A DNA stretch of 12,471 bases from DATAAM01 sp036260075 (GTDB lineage Bacteria; Actinomycetota; Acidimicrobiia; Acidimicrobiales; JAHWLA01), in the NCBI GenBank assembly GCA_036260075.1, contig DATAAM010000098.1:1-12471 (forward strand). Reading direction: 5' to 3'. Of this stretch, positions 5,884 through 12,471 are shown piece by piece (the first letter of the stretch is position 1; each line of letters opens with the position of its first letter). Position numbers and translations under genes: made by a program. Under the pieces are notes generated by a model. The model was not told the origin of the DNA. It did no database searches and was given only the letters and a program-made list of their open reading frames with translations.

Positions 5884-6996
5884 GTGGCCGAGCCTGACCG
5901 CCCGGTGCTCCTTGCCGTCTTCGGCGCCGGCGCTTCCCACGGTTGTCTTCCCTTCGAGCCCTCAGCGACGGCACATGTCCTTCCCCCCAGCAGCTCACAT
6001 GTCGGTGCGACGCAGTATGCGCAGGCACGCCCTCCGTTGACGCAGGAGCTACTTCGGCCCGGTGACTACGCAGCGGCCATTCTCGGTCGGTACCAAGCCG
6101 CACTACCAGTCGCCGATGCCGTGCAACGACGGATGGAGGCCGGTGAAGACTCCCGAACGATCTCGTTGGAACGAGCCCTCGGGGAGTACCAGGAGCTCAC
6201 GGCGGTGGATCGCCAGACGAATCGGCATCTGGCTGCCTTCCGGTTCTACCTCCGAGACTTGCTCTGGGCCTGTTCGGAACTCATGCGCTCGCCGTCAATC
6301 GGCGGCGGCAGGACCAACCACGTGGCTCTGGTACGGAACCTTCACACATGGGCGTCCAGCCGGAACGCTCACGTCTGCCTGACGTCGTTCAACTACGACT
6401 TCATTCTCGAATCGGCATGCACAGCTGTCTGGGGCTTCGACCCCCACGATCTCAACCACCACTGTTCGTACGGCCCGGTAAGTCTCCTGAAGCCCCATGG
6501 CTCAGTGCTGTGGGAACAGTTGATCCACAACCACGAAGCAGTCCATGCCAACTCGCGCGCACAACAGGCGATCGAACTCATGACCCAGAACCCGGAGTTG
6601 ACGCCGATCGTTCCGTTGCCCACATCACCGTTTTCCGACTACACGCGTCCGCCAGGCGTGCCCGCTCTCGCGCTTCCGGTCGACGGGAAATCCGTCCTCG
6701 TCTGGCCCGACGAGCAGGAACAGCAATTCGGTCGGTTGCAGGGACGCGTGTCGAAACTCCTCATCGTCGGCTGGCGAGCCGTCGACCAGCACTTCGTCGG
6801 TCTGATGGACCGACTCGCCAGCGGCGCCAAGGCAGTCATCGTCACTGGCGGGCCAGAGGCGGACCGTGAGGCGGAGGCCATCCGCGAGCGTCTCTGGGGA
6901 GTGGTGCTCGACAACACCACGAAGGTCGTGCTCGTCACAACCGAATTCACCGGCTTCCTCCATAGCGATCGGCTGGCTTGGCTGTTGGCCGACTGA
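5875..6996 (+). CDS. SIR2-like domain protein, candidate NAD-consuming defence enzyme
   Basis: A 373-residue protein with the SIR2-like fold motifs in order: LLAVFGAGASHG (12-23, NAD-binding GAGAS), PPLTQELL (53-60), CLTSFNYDFILES (168-180, the NYD whose Asn is catalytic), LLKPHGSVLW (204-213, HG histidine) and LLIVGWRAVDQHF (295-307). The nucleotide-site residues look intact, so NAD hydrolysis is possible. SIR2-like domains of this bacterial type are frequent in antiphage systems, where they deplete NAD; metabolic or regulatory roles remain possible. No second effector or sensor domain is visible; residues 61-165 are helical and unrecognised. It is the only plus-strand gene. It sits between secA and the regulator upstream of hpf, and GC is lower (36/60 in 6541-6600 by hand count), suggesting acquisition. 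The start may be GTG 5875 or GTG 5884 (leaderless). The stop is 7 nt from the convergent regulator's stop. Confidence 0.82.
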   Translation: MRLVAEPDRPVLLAVFGAGASHGCLPFEPSATAHVLPPSSSHVGATQYAQARPPLTQELLRPGDYAAAILGRYQAALPVADAVQRRMEAGEDSRTISLERALGEYQELTAVDRQTNRHLAAFRFYLRDLLWACSELMRSPSIGGGRTNHVALVRNLHTWASSRNAHVCLTSFNYDFILESACTAVWGFDPHDLNHHCSYGPVSLLKPHGSVLWEQLIHNHEAVHANSRAQQAIELMTQNPELTPIVPLPTSPFSDYTRPPGVPALALPVDGKSVLVWPDEQEQQFGRLQGRVSKLLIVGWRAVDQHFVGLMDRLASGAKAVIVTGGPEADREAEAIRERLWGVVLDNTTKVVLVTTEFTGFLHSDRLAWLLAD

Positions 6997-7003
6997 ACGC
7001 GTG

Positions 7004-7708
7004 TCAGTCTTCGCGGATGTCGAGTAGGCGCTCGCGCACGGCGTAGATCACGGCCTCCATCCGATTGTGGAGGTGGAGCTTCTCCAGGATGTTGCGTACG
7101 TGGTTCTTGACCGTGTTCTCCGAGATGTACAGCTCCTCGGCGATCTCGCGGTTGCTCATGCCCTTGGCCACCAGGCGGAGGACCTCCACCTCCCGGGCGG
7201 TGAGGGCGGGCGCCGGGAACTGCTGCTTCTCCTCCGCCCGCTTCACCAAGGCGTTGAACTCGTTGAGCAGCTTGGACGCCATCGACGGCGAGATCAGGCT
7301 CTGGCCCTGGGTGACGGCCCTGATGGCCTCGGCCACCTCCTCGACGGAGATCTCCTTCAGGAGATAGCCGTTGGCGCCCGCCTTGATGGCCTCGTAGAGG
7401 TCGTCCTCCTCGTCGCTGACGGTGAGCATGAGGATCTTGGTGGTGGGGACGTCGCCACGGATCTGGCGGGCCGCCTCGATGCCGTTGACGCGGGGCATGC
7501 GGACGTCCATGAGCACCACGTCGGGCGCCAGCTCACGCGCCTTGTCGATGGCCTCCTCCCCGTTCTCGGCCTCCGCGACGACCTCGATGCCGTCCTCGGT
7601 GCCGAGCACGACGTAGAGCCCCCGTCGGAAGAGCGCCTGGTCGTCCGCGATGAGAACGCGGATGACCTCGCCTTGCGTGCGCTGGTCCTGCTCGTCGGTC
7701 ACGGTCAC
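7004..7708 (-). CDS. NarL/FixJ-type two-component response regulator
   Basis: A 234-residue cytoplasmic DNA-binding regulator. The receiver domain spans about 16-133 with acidic pocket D22-D23, phospho-acceptor D68 (VVLMDVRMPRVNG), switch T96 (LMLTVS) and K118 (YLLKE). A roughly 30-residue linker leads to a LuxR-type helix-turn-helix at about 168-230 (LTAREVEVLRLVAKGMSNREIAEEL, then ISENTVKNHVRNILEKL). The start is GTG at 7708, supported by GGGGAGAG ending about 5 nt upstream. No histidine kinase is adjacent in the window, so the partner is unknown. It lies 108 nt downstream of hpf on the same strand and may have its own promoter (TACGAT-like -10 in the gap) or be read through from hpf. Its targets cannot be told; the location suggests a conserved chromosomal regulator. 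Confidence 0.93.
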   Translation of the reverse strand: MTVTDEQDQRTQGEVIRVLIADDQALFRRGLYVVLGTEDGIEVVAEAENGEEAIDKARELAPDVVLMDVRMPRVNGIEAARQIRGDVPTTKILMLTVSDEEDDLYEAIKAGANGYLLKEISVEEVAEAIRAVTQGQSLISPSMASKLLNEFNALVKRAEEKQQFPAPALTAREVEVLRLVAKGMSNREIAEELYISENTVKNHVRNILEKLHLHNRMEAVIYAVRERLLDIRED

Positions 7709-7816
7709 CCGAACTCTCCCCTTGTGCTCGCCATGCGGGCCTGCGGGTCGAGGACGCGCGCCCCGACAGTGGCCTCCCCCTGATCGACAGGGATCGTACC
7801 GACTGAAGGATTCGGG

Positions 7817-8176
7817 CTAGTCCTCCCTCGTCCCAACGGGCGAGGAGTCTAGTGACCCGTTCCGGCGGGGATGGGATCTGCCGATCAGCTTGCCCTTGAC
7901 CTTCTCCATCCGATGGGTGAGCTTGTCCACCGCCCGATCGACGGCGGTGGCTACGTCCGGGCCGGTGGCCCGGGCTCGCAGGGTGCGACCGTGGCCTGTC
8001 ATGGCCACCTCGCACGCGTCCTTGTCGGCGATCCGAGGGTTGCGCTCTTCGCTCAGGTGCACCTCGGCGCGATCCATGCCGTCGAACATGCGGGCCGCAC
8101 GCGTCACCTTCTCGGCGACGACCGCCCGCATCGACTCCGGCACCTCGACGTTCCGACCACGGATGGCAATGTCCAC
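7817..8176 (-). CDS. hpf: Ribosome hibernation promoting factor, short form (S30AE domain)
   Basis: Binds the 30S decoding centre and silences ribosomes in stationary phase or stress. The start is GTG at 8176, chosen because GGAGGAGG ends 8 nt upstream and the S30AE domain begins at once (VDIAIRGRNVEVPESMRAVV). The product is 119 residues. The domain covers about 1-100 and includes the basic helical stretch AVDRAVDKLTHRMEKVKGKL (residues 78-97). The last 19 residues are polar and unstructured. The roughly 60-residue C-terminal dimerisation domain of long-form HPF, usual in actinobacteria, is missing, and no in-frame or out-of-frame remnant is apparent in the 108 nt before the next gene. The position next to the secA region and comF matches hpf in Bacillus (yvyD) and mycobacteria. 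A long structured leader precedes it. Confidence 0.9.
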   Translation of the reverse strand: MDIAIRGRNVEVPESMRAVVAEKVTRAARMFDGMDRAEVHLSEERNPRIADKDACEVAMTGHGRTLRARATGPDVATAVDRAVDKLTHRMEKVKGKLIGRSHPRRNGSLDSSPVGTRED

Positions 8177-8276
8177 GAGGCAGTCCTCCTCCGGATCCTG
8201 CGTGGGTGTGACAGGGCCGCGTGCGGCTGACCTGGTCTTTGACCCCACACTCGCCTGCCGAGGGGGTGGCGCGTCG

Positions 8277-8313
8277 GACGCCGGCGGCCGGACGACCCGG
8301 CCCCAGCGGCGTC
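8277..8313. other. Compound GC-rich hairpin in the hpf leader
   Basis: GACGCCG (8277-8283) pairs with CGGCGTC (8307-8313). Inside, GGCCGG (8286-8291) pairs with CCGGCC (8297-8302) over an ACGAC loop. The 13 pairs are interrupted by a GC/CCAG internal loop. It is strong enough to act as a terminator or attenuator, but no T-run follows on either strand. Confidence 0.5.
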
Positions 8314-8374
8314 GCAACTGACGCGCGTCGCCCCTTCTCCGATCCGCGCCGCCGTTCGGCGCGCCACCGGGCAG

Positions 8375-8390
8375 GGCTTACCTCTAAGCC
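8375..8390. other. Small hairpin GGCTTA/TAAGCC in the hpf leader
   Basis: GGCTTA (8375-8380) and TAAGCC (8385-8390) are perfect complements around a 4-nt loop. It lies 12 nt from the competing-repeat cluster and may belong to the same RNA structure. Confidence 0.4.
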
Positions 8391-8402
8391 GCACCATGCT
8401 CA

Positions 8403-8461
8403 GCAACCACGGGTTGCCTTACGTGGGTCGTTTCGCCTGCGACTGGCATCGACTTGCAACC
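8403..8461. other. Competing inverted-repeat cluster in the hpf leader
   Basis: GCAACC occurs at 8403-8408 and 8456-8461, and its complement GGTTGC at 8412-8417. The central element can therefore pair with either flank. CCACG (8407-8411) with CGTGG (8422-8426) is a third, mutually exclusive option. GTCG/CGAC (8427-8430, 8440-8443) adds another stem. Alternative pairings of this sort are typical of switching leaders, but chance pairing in GC-rich DNA is not excluded. Confidence 0.45.
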
Positions 8462-8536
8462 ACAGACCCGCACGCGGCCCATGCGGCAGTGTACGCGCCG
8501 ATCACCCGGGGGCGACAGGGGCTTGTGGCGGGGCGG

Positions 8537-8716
8537 TCAGGGCAGGCGGCGGCCGACGTAGCACTCGACCAGCTCGGAGGCGATCTCCTCGGGCCGGCAC
8601 CAGCGGGTGGTGTGCAGCAACGCACGAGCCCGCGCCACGACCTCGGGCCGTACCTGGGGGACGGCCAGCACGTCGTCCACAACCTCGTCGGAGAGCCGCT
8701 CACGAAGCTGTTGCAT
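8537..8716 (-). CDS. Small FlgM-like protein (possible anti-sigma factor remnant)
   Basis: A 59-residue product starting MQQLRERLSDEVVDDVLAVP. The start is ATG at 8716, with GGAGG ending 8 nt upstream, which strongly supports translation. Its second half, VRPEVVARARALL followed by RPEEIASELV (about 22-50), follows the pattern of the FlgM C-terminal sigma-28-binding helices (VxxxxVxxxRxxI...Y..dxxxIAxxL). Location adds weight: in Bacillus, flgM lies between comFC and hpf, exactly as here. It is shorter than typical FlgM (about 90-100) and lacks its disordered N-terminal half, and no other flagellar gene is present in the window. It may be a reduced anti-sigma factor, a relic, or an unrelated helical protein. 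Coding status is likely; function is tentative. Confidence 0.65.
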   Translation of the reverse strand: MQQLRERLSDEVVDDVLAVPQVRPEVVARARALLHTTRWCRPEEIASELVECYVGRRLP

Positions 8717-8788
8717 GGGGACGGCCTCCGGCCGGTTTCGTCGGGAATGTCCTGCACCACTCACTGAAATGTGTGATCGGTCCCGCGG

Positions 8789-8809
8789 TCGACCACCTTG
8801 AGTGGTCGA
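8789..8809 (-). terminator. Hairpin directly after comF
   Basis: TCGACCAC (8789-8796) and GTGGTCGA (8802-8809) form a perfect 8-bp stem with a 5-nt loop, starting 1 nt after the comF stop codon on the minus strand. Position suggests a terminator or 3'-end stabilising hairpin. There is no T-run. Confidence 0.5.
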
Positions 8810-8810
8810 A

Positions 8811-9458
8811 TCACAAACCACCCCGCGGCAGGGCCCGCGCCGCGGTGACGGCCAGCACCGACCGGGCCCCGCGCCCGCGGAGGGCTGCCGCTGCAGCAGC
8901 CAGCGATGCACCGCTGGTGCAGACGTCGTCGACCACGAGCACCCGCGCCGGGGCGCGTGGCACCGACGCCGTCACCGGGGGCCGACGGCGGCGCTCGGCC
9001 AGGGGGCGCCCGGTCTGCGGTGGGCCCGGCCCGCGTCGGAGCAGCGGCGCGCACGGCAGGTGCAGCCGTCGCGCCAGCGCCCGGGCCAGCAGCTCGCTCT
9101 GGTCGAACCCCCGCCGTCGTCGTCGCCGCCCGCTGGTCGGCAGCCAGGTGACGAGGTCGACGTCGCCGGGGTCGACGAGCGCAGCGAGGCGCTCGGCCAG
9201 CCACGGCAACGACGACCGGGCGTTGCGGTACTTGAGGCGGGCGACCAGCTCGCGGCCCTCGTCCTCGTAGGCCAGTGCGGCCACCAGCCGGTCGACCCCC
9301 GGAGGCGGGGGCAGCGGGGGCGGGGGCCGGACCGCCGCCTCGCAGTCGGGGCACGGCGATCGCCCCCGGGCACCGCACGCCGCGCACGCCGGGGGAAGCA
9401 GGAGCGGCCACAGCACGACGGCGGCAGCGAGGAGCAGGGTGAGGAACCACAACGGCAT
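8811..9458 (-). CDS. comF: ComF family protein (phosphoribosyltransferase-like, DNA-uptake associated)
   Basis: A 215-residue ComFC-type protein, linked to natural DNA uptake in competent bacteria and of uncertain function elsewhere. The N-terminus (1-22) is unusually hydrophobic (PLWFLTLLLAAAVVLWPLLLP). A four-cysteine zinc ribbon follows: CAAC (25-28) and CPDC (36-39). The phosphoribosyltransferase domain spans about 57-210, with LKYRNARSSLPWLAERLA, the basic loop GRRRRRRGFDQSELLARALA and the PRPP-binding signature VLVVDDVCTSGAS (173-185). The start chosen is ATG at 9458, which places the ribbon at the usual distance; an upstream in-frame GTG at 9491 would add 11 residues overlapping a repeat. 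It lies 82 nt downstream of mtnA on the same strand, and a hairpin follows its stop. The PRTase motif is intact. Confidence 0.92.
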   Translation of the reverse strand: MPLWFLTLLLAAAVVLWPLLLPPACAACGARGRSPCPDCEAAVRPPPPLPPPPGVDRLVAALAYEDEGRELVARLKYRNARSSLPWLAERLAALVDPGDVDLVTWLPTSGRRRRRRGFDQSELLARALARRLHLPCAPLLRRGPGPPQTGRPLAERRRRPPVTASVPRAPARVLVVDDVCTSGASLAAAAAALRGRGARSVLAVTAARALPRGGL

Positions 9459-9490
9459 GCACCCAGCATGACGAGGGGGTGTGACAGTCA

Positions 9491-9536
9491 TTTTCTTCGC
9501 AGATCCGGCGCCAGGGACCCGTATTTGCGGAGAAAA
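9491..9536. terminator. Inverted repeat after mtnA, probable terminator or dispersed element
   Basis: TTTTCTTCGCA (9491-9501) and TGCGGAGAAAA (9526-9536) are complementary except for one G-T position, around a 24-nt loop. It starts 4 nt beyond the mtnA stop. The arms end in A/T runs on both sides, so in either direction the stem is followed or preceded by a TTTT/AAAA stretch, compatible with a bidirectional terminator. Confidence 0.55.
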
Positions 9537-9540
9537 CGCA

Positions 9541-10529
<989 letters not shown>

Positions 10530-10533
<4 letters not shown>

Positions 10534-11534
10534 GGCAGCGCCGCCACCGTGGCCCGTACCGACGCCTCGATGCCGCCGTCGGCGGCATACGCCCGGGAGC
10601 CGAGCAGCAGCACGATCCCCTCGCCGCCTGCACGGTCGGCCTGCACCTTGGCGTTGTCGGGCCCGATGCCGCCGCCCAGCACCACCGTGGCAGGACGGGC
10701 GGCGTCGATCTGGGCGCGCACGTCGTCGTCGGAGTCGAACAGCTTCCCGTCGAACGCGCCGACGAGCACGTAGTCGGAGCCGCACTGCCGCAGCAGCGCC
10801 GCCAGCACGGCCCCCGAGACTCCGAAGCGGTCGTTGCGGGCCCACGGGCCCGACCCCACTCGATGAGCCAGGATCGGCACGCCGAAGCCGGCCTCGCGAA
10901 GCGTCAGCACCGAGTCGAGGCCTTGCGCGAAGGCATTGACCATGAGCCCGGTGGCGCCCGCCTCCACCGCGGCGGCGGCCCGATCGAGGAGGGAGGCCGT
11001 CGGGCCCGTCACGTTGACGCAGTAGACGACCTCGGGCGGCAGCACGTCGGCCACCGCCTTGACCCGGTCGAGCAGCGGGCACCAATGGGGGTCGCCCATG
11101 AGCTCGTCGTCCTTCACCAGCCGGGCACCGCCCCGGGCCGCCGCGGCCGCCACCGCCGCCACCTCCGACGGCGACAGGCCGAGCGAGGGCTTCACGATGA
11201 CGCCGACCTGCCGTCCGGGGACGGCACCGAACGCGGGGCCCGGCAGCCACCCCGCGGGCAGCTCCAAGCCGACGAGCCGGCACCGCGTGAACGCCCGCGT
11301 CTCCACGCCCTCCCCTGCCACCAGCGCGGACACCAGCATCGGCACGTTGCGGCCCCAGTTGGCAGCGGGGAACTCCAGCACCGCCACGCCGCCCGCCTCG
11401 GACGCGACACGGCCCCGGACGAAGCCGGGGCCGTCGTTCATGCCGAGGGACTCCTCGATCGCCAGCGCCTCGGCCGAGCCGTGCGGCTCGAGCTGGAACG
11501 TGGCCCGGATGACGCTCAGGTGCCCACCGTCCAC
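10530..11534 (-). CDS. RuBisCO-like protein (form IV type), probable methionine-salvage enzyme
   Basis: A 334-residue protein aligned by eye with RuBisCO large chain. The N-terminal domain has IRATFQLEPHGSAEALAIEE (9-28) and CRLVGLELPAGWL (85-97). Barrel motifs include GVIVKPSLGLSP (111-122, the Lys175-equivalent K115; the second motif lysine is Ser), VKDDELMGDP (140-149, the carbamylated Lys and Asp/Glu metal ligands), ILAHRVGSG (221-229, His224-Arg225), VGAFDGKLFD (258-267) and VLGGGI (285-290). Metal-site residues are kept while other carboxylase residues are changed, so it is a RuBisCO-like protein, not a CO2-fixing enzyme. Adjacent mtnA suggests action on methylthioribulose 1-phosphate (isomerase) or a later diketo intermediate (enolase); which cannot be told. 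Start uncertain: GTG 11534 (19-nt overlap with ahcY) or CTG 11519 (CTGA overlap). Confidence 0.9.
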
Positions 11535-12471
11535 GAGTTGAGGTACGCCTCCTGCTCGGGGGTGAGGCGGTCGACCTCCACCCCCATGGTCTCCAGCTTC
11601 AAGCGGGCGATCTCGCGGTCGATCTCGGACGGCACGTCGTACACCTGCGGCTGGAGCGACGAGCCCTCCTTCAGCGCCCACTCTGCGGCCAGCGCCTGGT
11701 TGGCGAAGCTCATGTCCATGACCTCGGCGGGGTGGCCCTCGGCGGCGCCGAGGTTGACGAGGCGCCCCTCCGCCACGACGAGCACTCGCCGATCGCCGTC
11801 GAGCAGGAACTCCTCCACGAACGGCCGCACCTCGCGCCGGCGCTCGACGCCCGCCATCTCGCCCAGCGTCTTCAGGTCGATCTCGATGTCGAAGTGGCCG
11901 GAGTTGGCGAGGATGGCGCCGTCCTTCATCACGTCGAAGTGCTGCTTGCGCAGCACGTCGCGGTTGCCCGTCACCGTGACGAACACCTCGCCCTCGCGAG
12001 CGGCCTCGTCCATCGACACCACCCGGAAGCCGTCCATCACCGCTTCGAGCGCGCGCAACGGGTCGATCTCGGTGACGTAGACCTGGGCGCCGAGCCCCCG
12101 CGCCCGCGACGCCACTCCCTTGCCGCAGTAGCCGTAGCCCGCGACCACGACCTTCTTGCCCGCCAGCAGCACGTTGGTGGCCCGGATGATGCCGTCGAGC
12201 GTCGACTGCCCCGTGCCGTAGCGGTTGTCGAACATGTGCTTGGTGTCGGCGTCGTTGACGGCCACGATCGGGTACCGCAGGGCACCGTCGGCCTGCATGG
12301 CCCGCAGCCGGATGACGCCGGTGGTGGTCTCCTCGGTGCCCGCGATCACGTCGGCCACCTGGTCGGCGCGCTGCGAGTGCAGCCGGGACACGAGGTCGCA
12401 GCCGTCGTCCATGGTGAGCTGCGGCCGCTCGTCGAGCACGGCGTCCATGTGGCGGAAGTAGGTCTCGGTGT
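11516..12471 (-). CDS. ahcY: Adenosylhomocysteinase (N-terminal part beyond the right edge)
   Basis: Hydrolyses S-adenosylhomocysteine to adenosine and homocysteine using bound NAD, removing the inhibitor left by methyltransferases. The window holds about the last 317 residues, beginning TETYFRHMDAVLDERPQL. Visible are the substrate-site stretch GTEETTTGVIRLRAM, VNDADTKHMFDNRYGTGQST with catalytic Lys/Asp, the Rossmann motif VVVAGYGYCGKGVASRARGLG, and SGHFDIEIDL. The C-terminus ends PEQEAYLNSWTVGT and lacks the KPDHYRY tail of eukaryotic and most bacterial enzymes. That places it with the shorter archaeal/Thermotoga-like type, some of which act on S-inosylhomocysteine. Roughly 100 N-terminal residues are missing. 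The stop overlaps the RuBisCO-like gene, so the salvage genes are co-transcribed. The promoter lies outside. Confidence 0.97.
   Translation of the reverse strand, partial: TETYFRHMDAVLDERPQLTMDDGCDLVSRLHSQRADQVADVIAGTEETTTGVIRLRAMQADGALRYPIVAVNDADTKHMFDNRYGTGQSTLDGIIRATNVLLAGKKVVVAGYGYCGKGVASRARGLGAQVYVTEIDPLRALEAVMDGFRVVSMDEAAREGEVFVTVTGNRDVLRKQHFDVMKDGAILANSGHFDIEIDLKTLGEMAGVERRREVRPFVEEFLLDGDRRVLVVAEGRLVNLGAAEGHPAEVMDMSFANQALAAEWALKEGSSLQPQVYDVPSEIDREIARLKLETMGVEVDRLTPEQEAYLNSWTVGT

Larger units (their letters stand above)
8177..8536 (-). other. 360-nt non-coding hpf upstream region with multiple inverted repeats
   Basis: No convincing coding sequence lies on either strand here; the open frames are high-GC shadows without recognisable protein character. 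It holds a 13-bp compound hairpin (8277-8313), GGCTTA/TAAGCC (8375-8390) and a cluster of competing repeats (8403-8461), described separately. It is most likely the hpf promoter and 5' leader, possibly with a cis-acting RNA. I could not match it to a riboswitch class that I know. Confidence 0.6.

Noticed and set aside
5731..5940. Small minus-strand frame with a CPMCG motif near 5800-5830
   Set aside because: It has one CxxC pair only, overlaps the inverted repeats and the SIR2-like start, and has no ribosome binding site. Not enough for a zinc-ribbon protein.
7004..7708. Naming the response regulator after a characterised protein (DegU, DevR, NarL)
   Set aside because: The domain architecture is shared by many regulators. 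No kinase or target context discriminates among them.
8761..8776. TCACTGAAATGTGTGA as a CRP-like operator upstream of the FlgM-like gene
   Set aside because: The half-sites are in the wrong orientation for the TGTGA-N6-TCACA consensus and only four bases pair. Chance is likely.
8221..9270. Long plus-strand frame opposite hpf, the FlgM-like gene and comF
   Set aside because: Arginine/serine/alanine-rich shadow without motifs, lying opposite supported genes.

Overview
The window reads as chromosome of a high-GC actinobacterium. Hand counts of sampled 60-base blocks give about 68% GC in secA and 78% in mtnA. Many starts are GTG, genes are often joined by 4-base GTGA overlaps, and at least one promoter looks leaderless. 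The backbone ftsE-prfB-secA-(response regulator)-hpf-(FlgM-like)-comF resembles the Gram-positive comF/flgM/hpf/secA/prfB/ftsEX neighbourhood of Bacillus and the secA-hpf-comF-...-sahH stretch of mycobacteria. An Acidimicrobiia-like actinobacterium is my best guess, from recall and gene style only. All genes lie on the minus strand except one, a SIR2-like gene at 5875-6996.

Left part (1-1753): the first 144 codons of ftsE run off the left edge. Between ftsE and prfB sits a compact three-gene cassette: a four-helix membrane protein, a PadR repressor and a second membrane protein. The genes are chained by GTGA overlaps. The cassette has a readable leaderless promoter whose spacer and -10 are covered by a perfect inverted repeat, probably the PadR operator. 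A perfect 48-bp palindrome separates it from prfB.

Middle (1756-7708): prfB (release factor 2, without the programmed frameshift) follows secA, with two stem-loops in the 99-nt gap. Divergent from secA and convergent with the next gene is a lower-GC SIR2-like protein with intact FGAGAS, NYD and HG motifs, an apparent insertion and a candidate NADase-type defence gene. A NarL/FixJ response regulator without an adjacent kinase follows.

Right part (7817-12471): a short-form ribosome hibernation factor gene lies behind a 360-nt non-coding leader rich in inverted repeats. Upstream are a 59-codon FlgM-like gene and comF. An overlapping ahcY-RLP-mtnA operon then runs off the right edge. It links S-adenosylhomocysteine hydrolysis with methylthioadenosine salvage through a RuBisCO-like protein.

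The best candidates for something undescribed are the SIR2 insertion with its hairpin promoter, the PadR cassette with its leaderless promoter and operator, the ahcY-RLP-mtnA coupling, the structured hpf leader, and the FlgM-like gene that keeps the flagellar syntenic position with no other flagellar gene in view.
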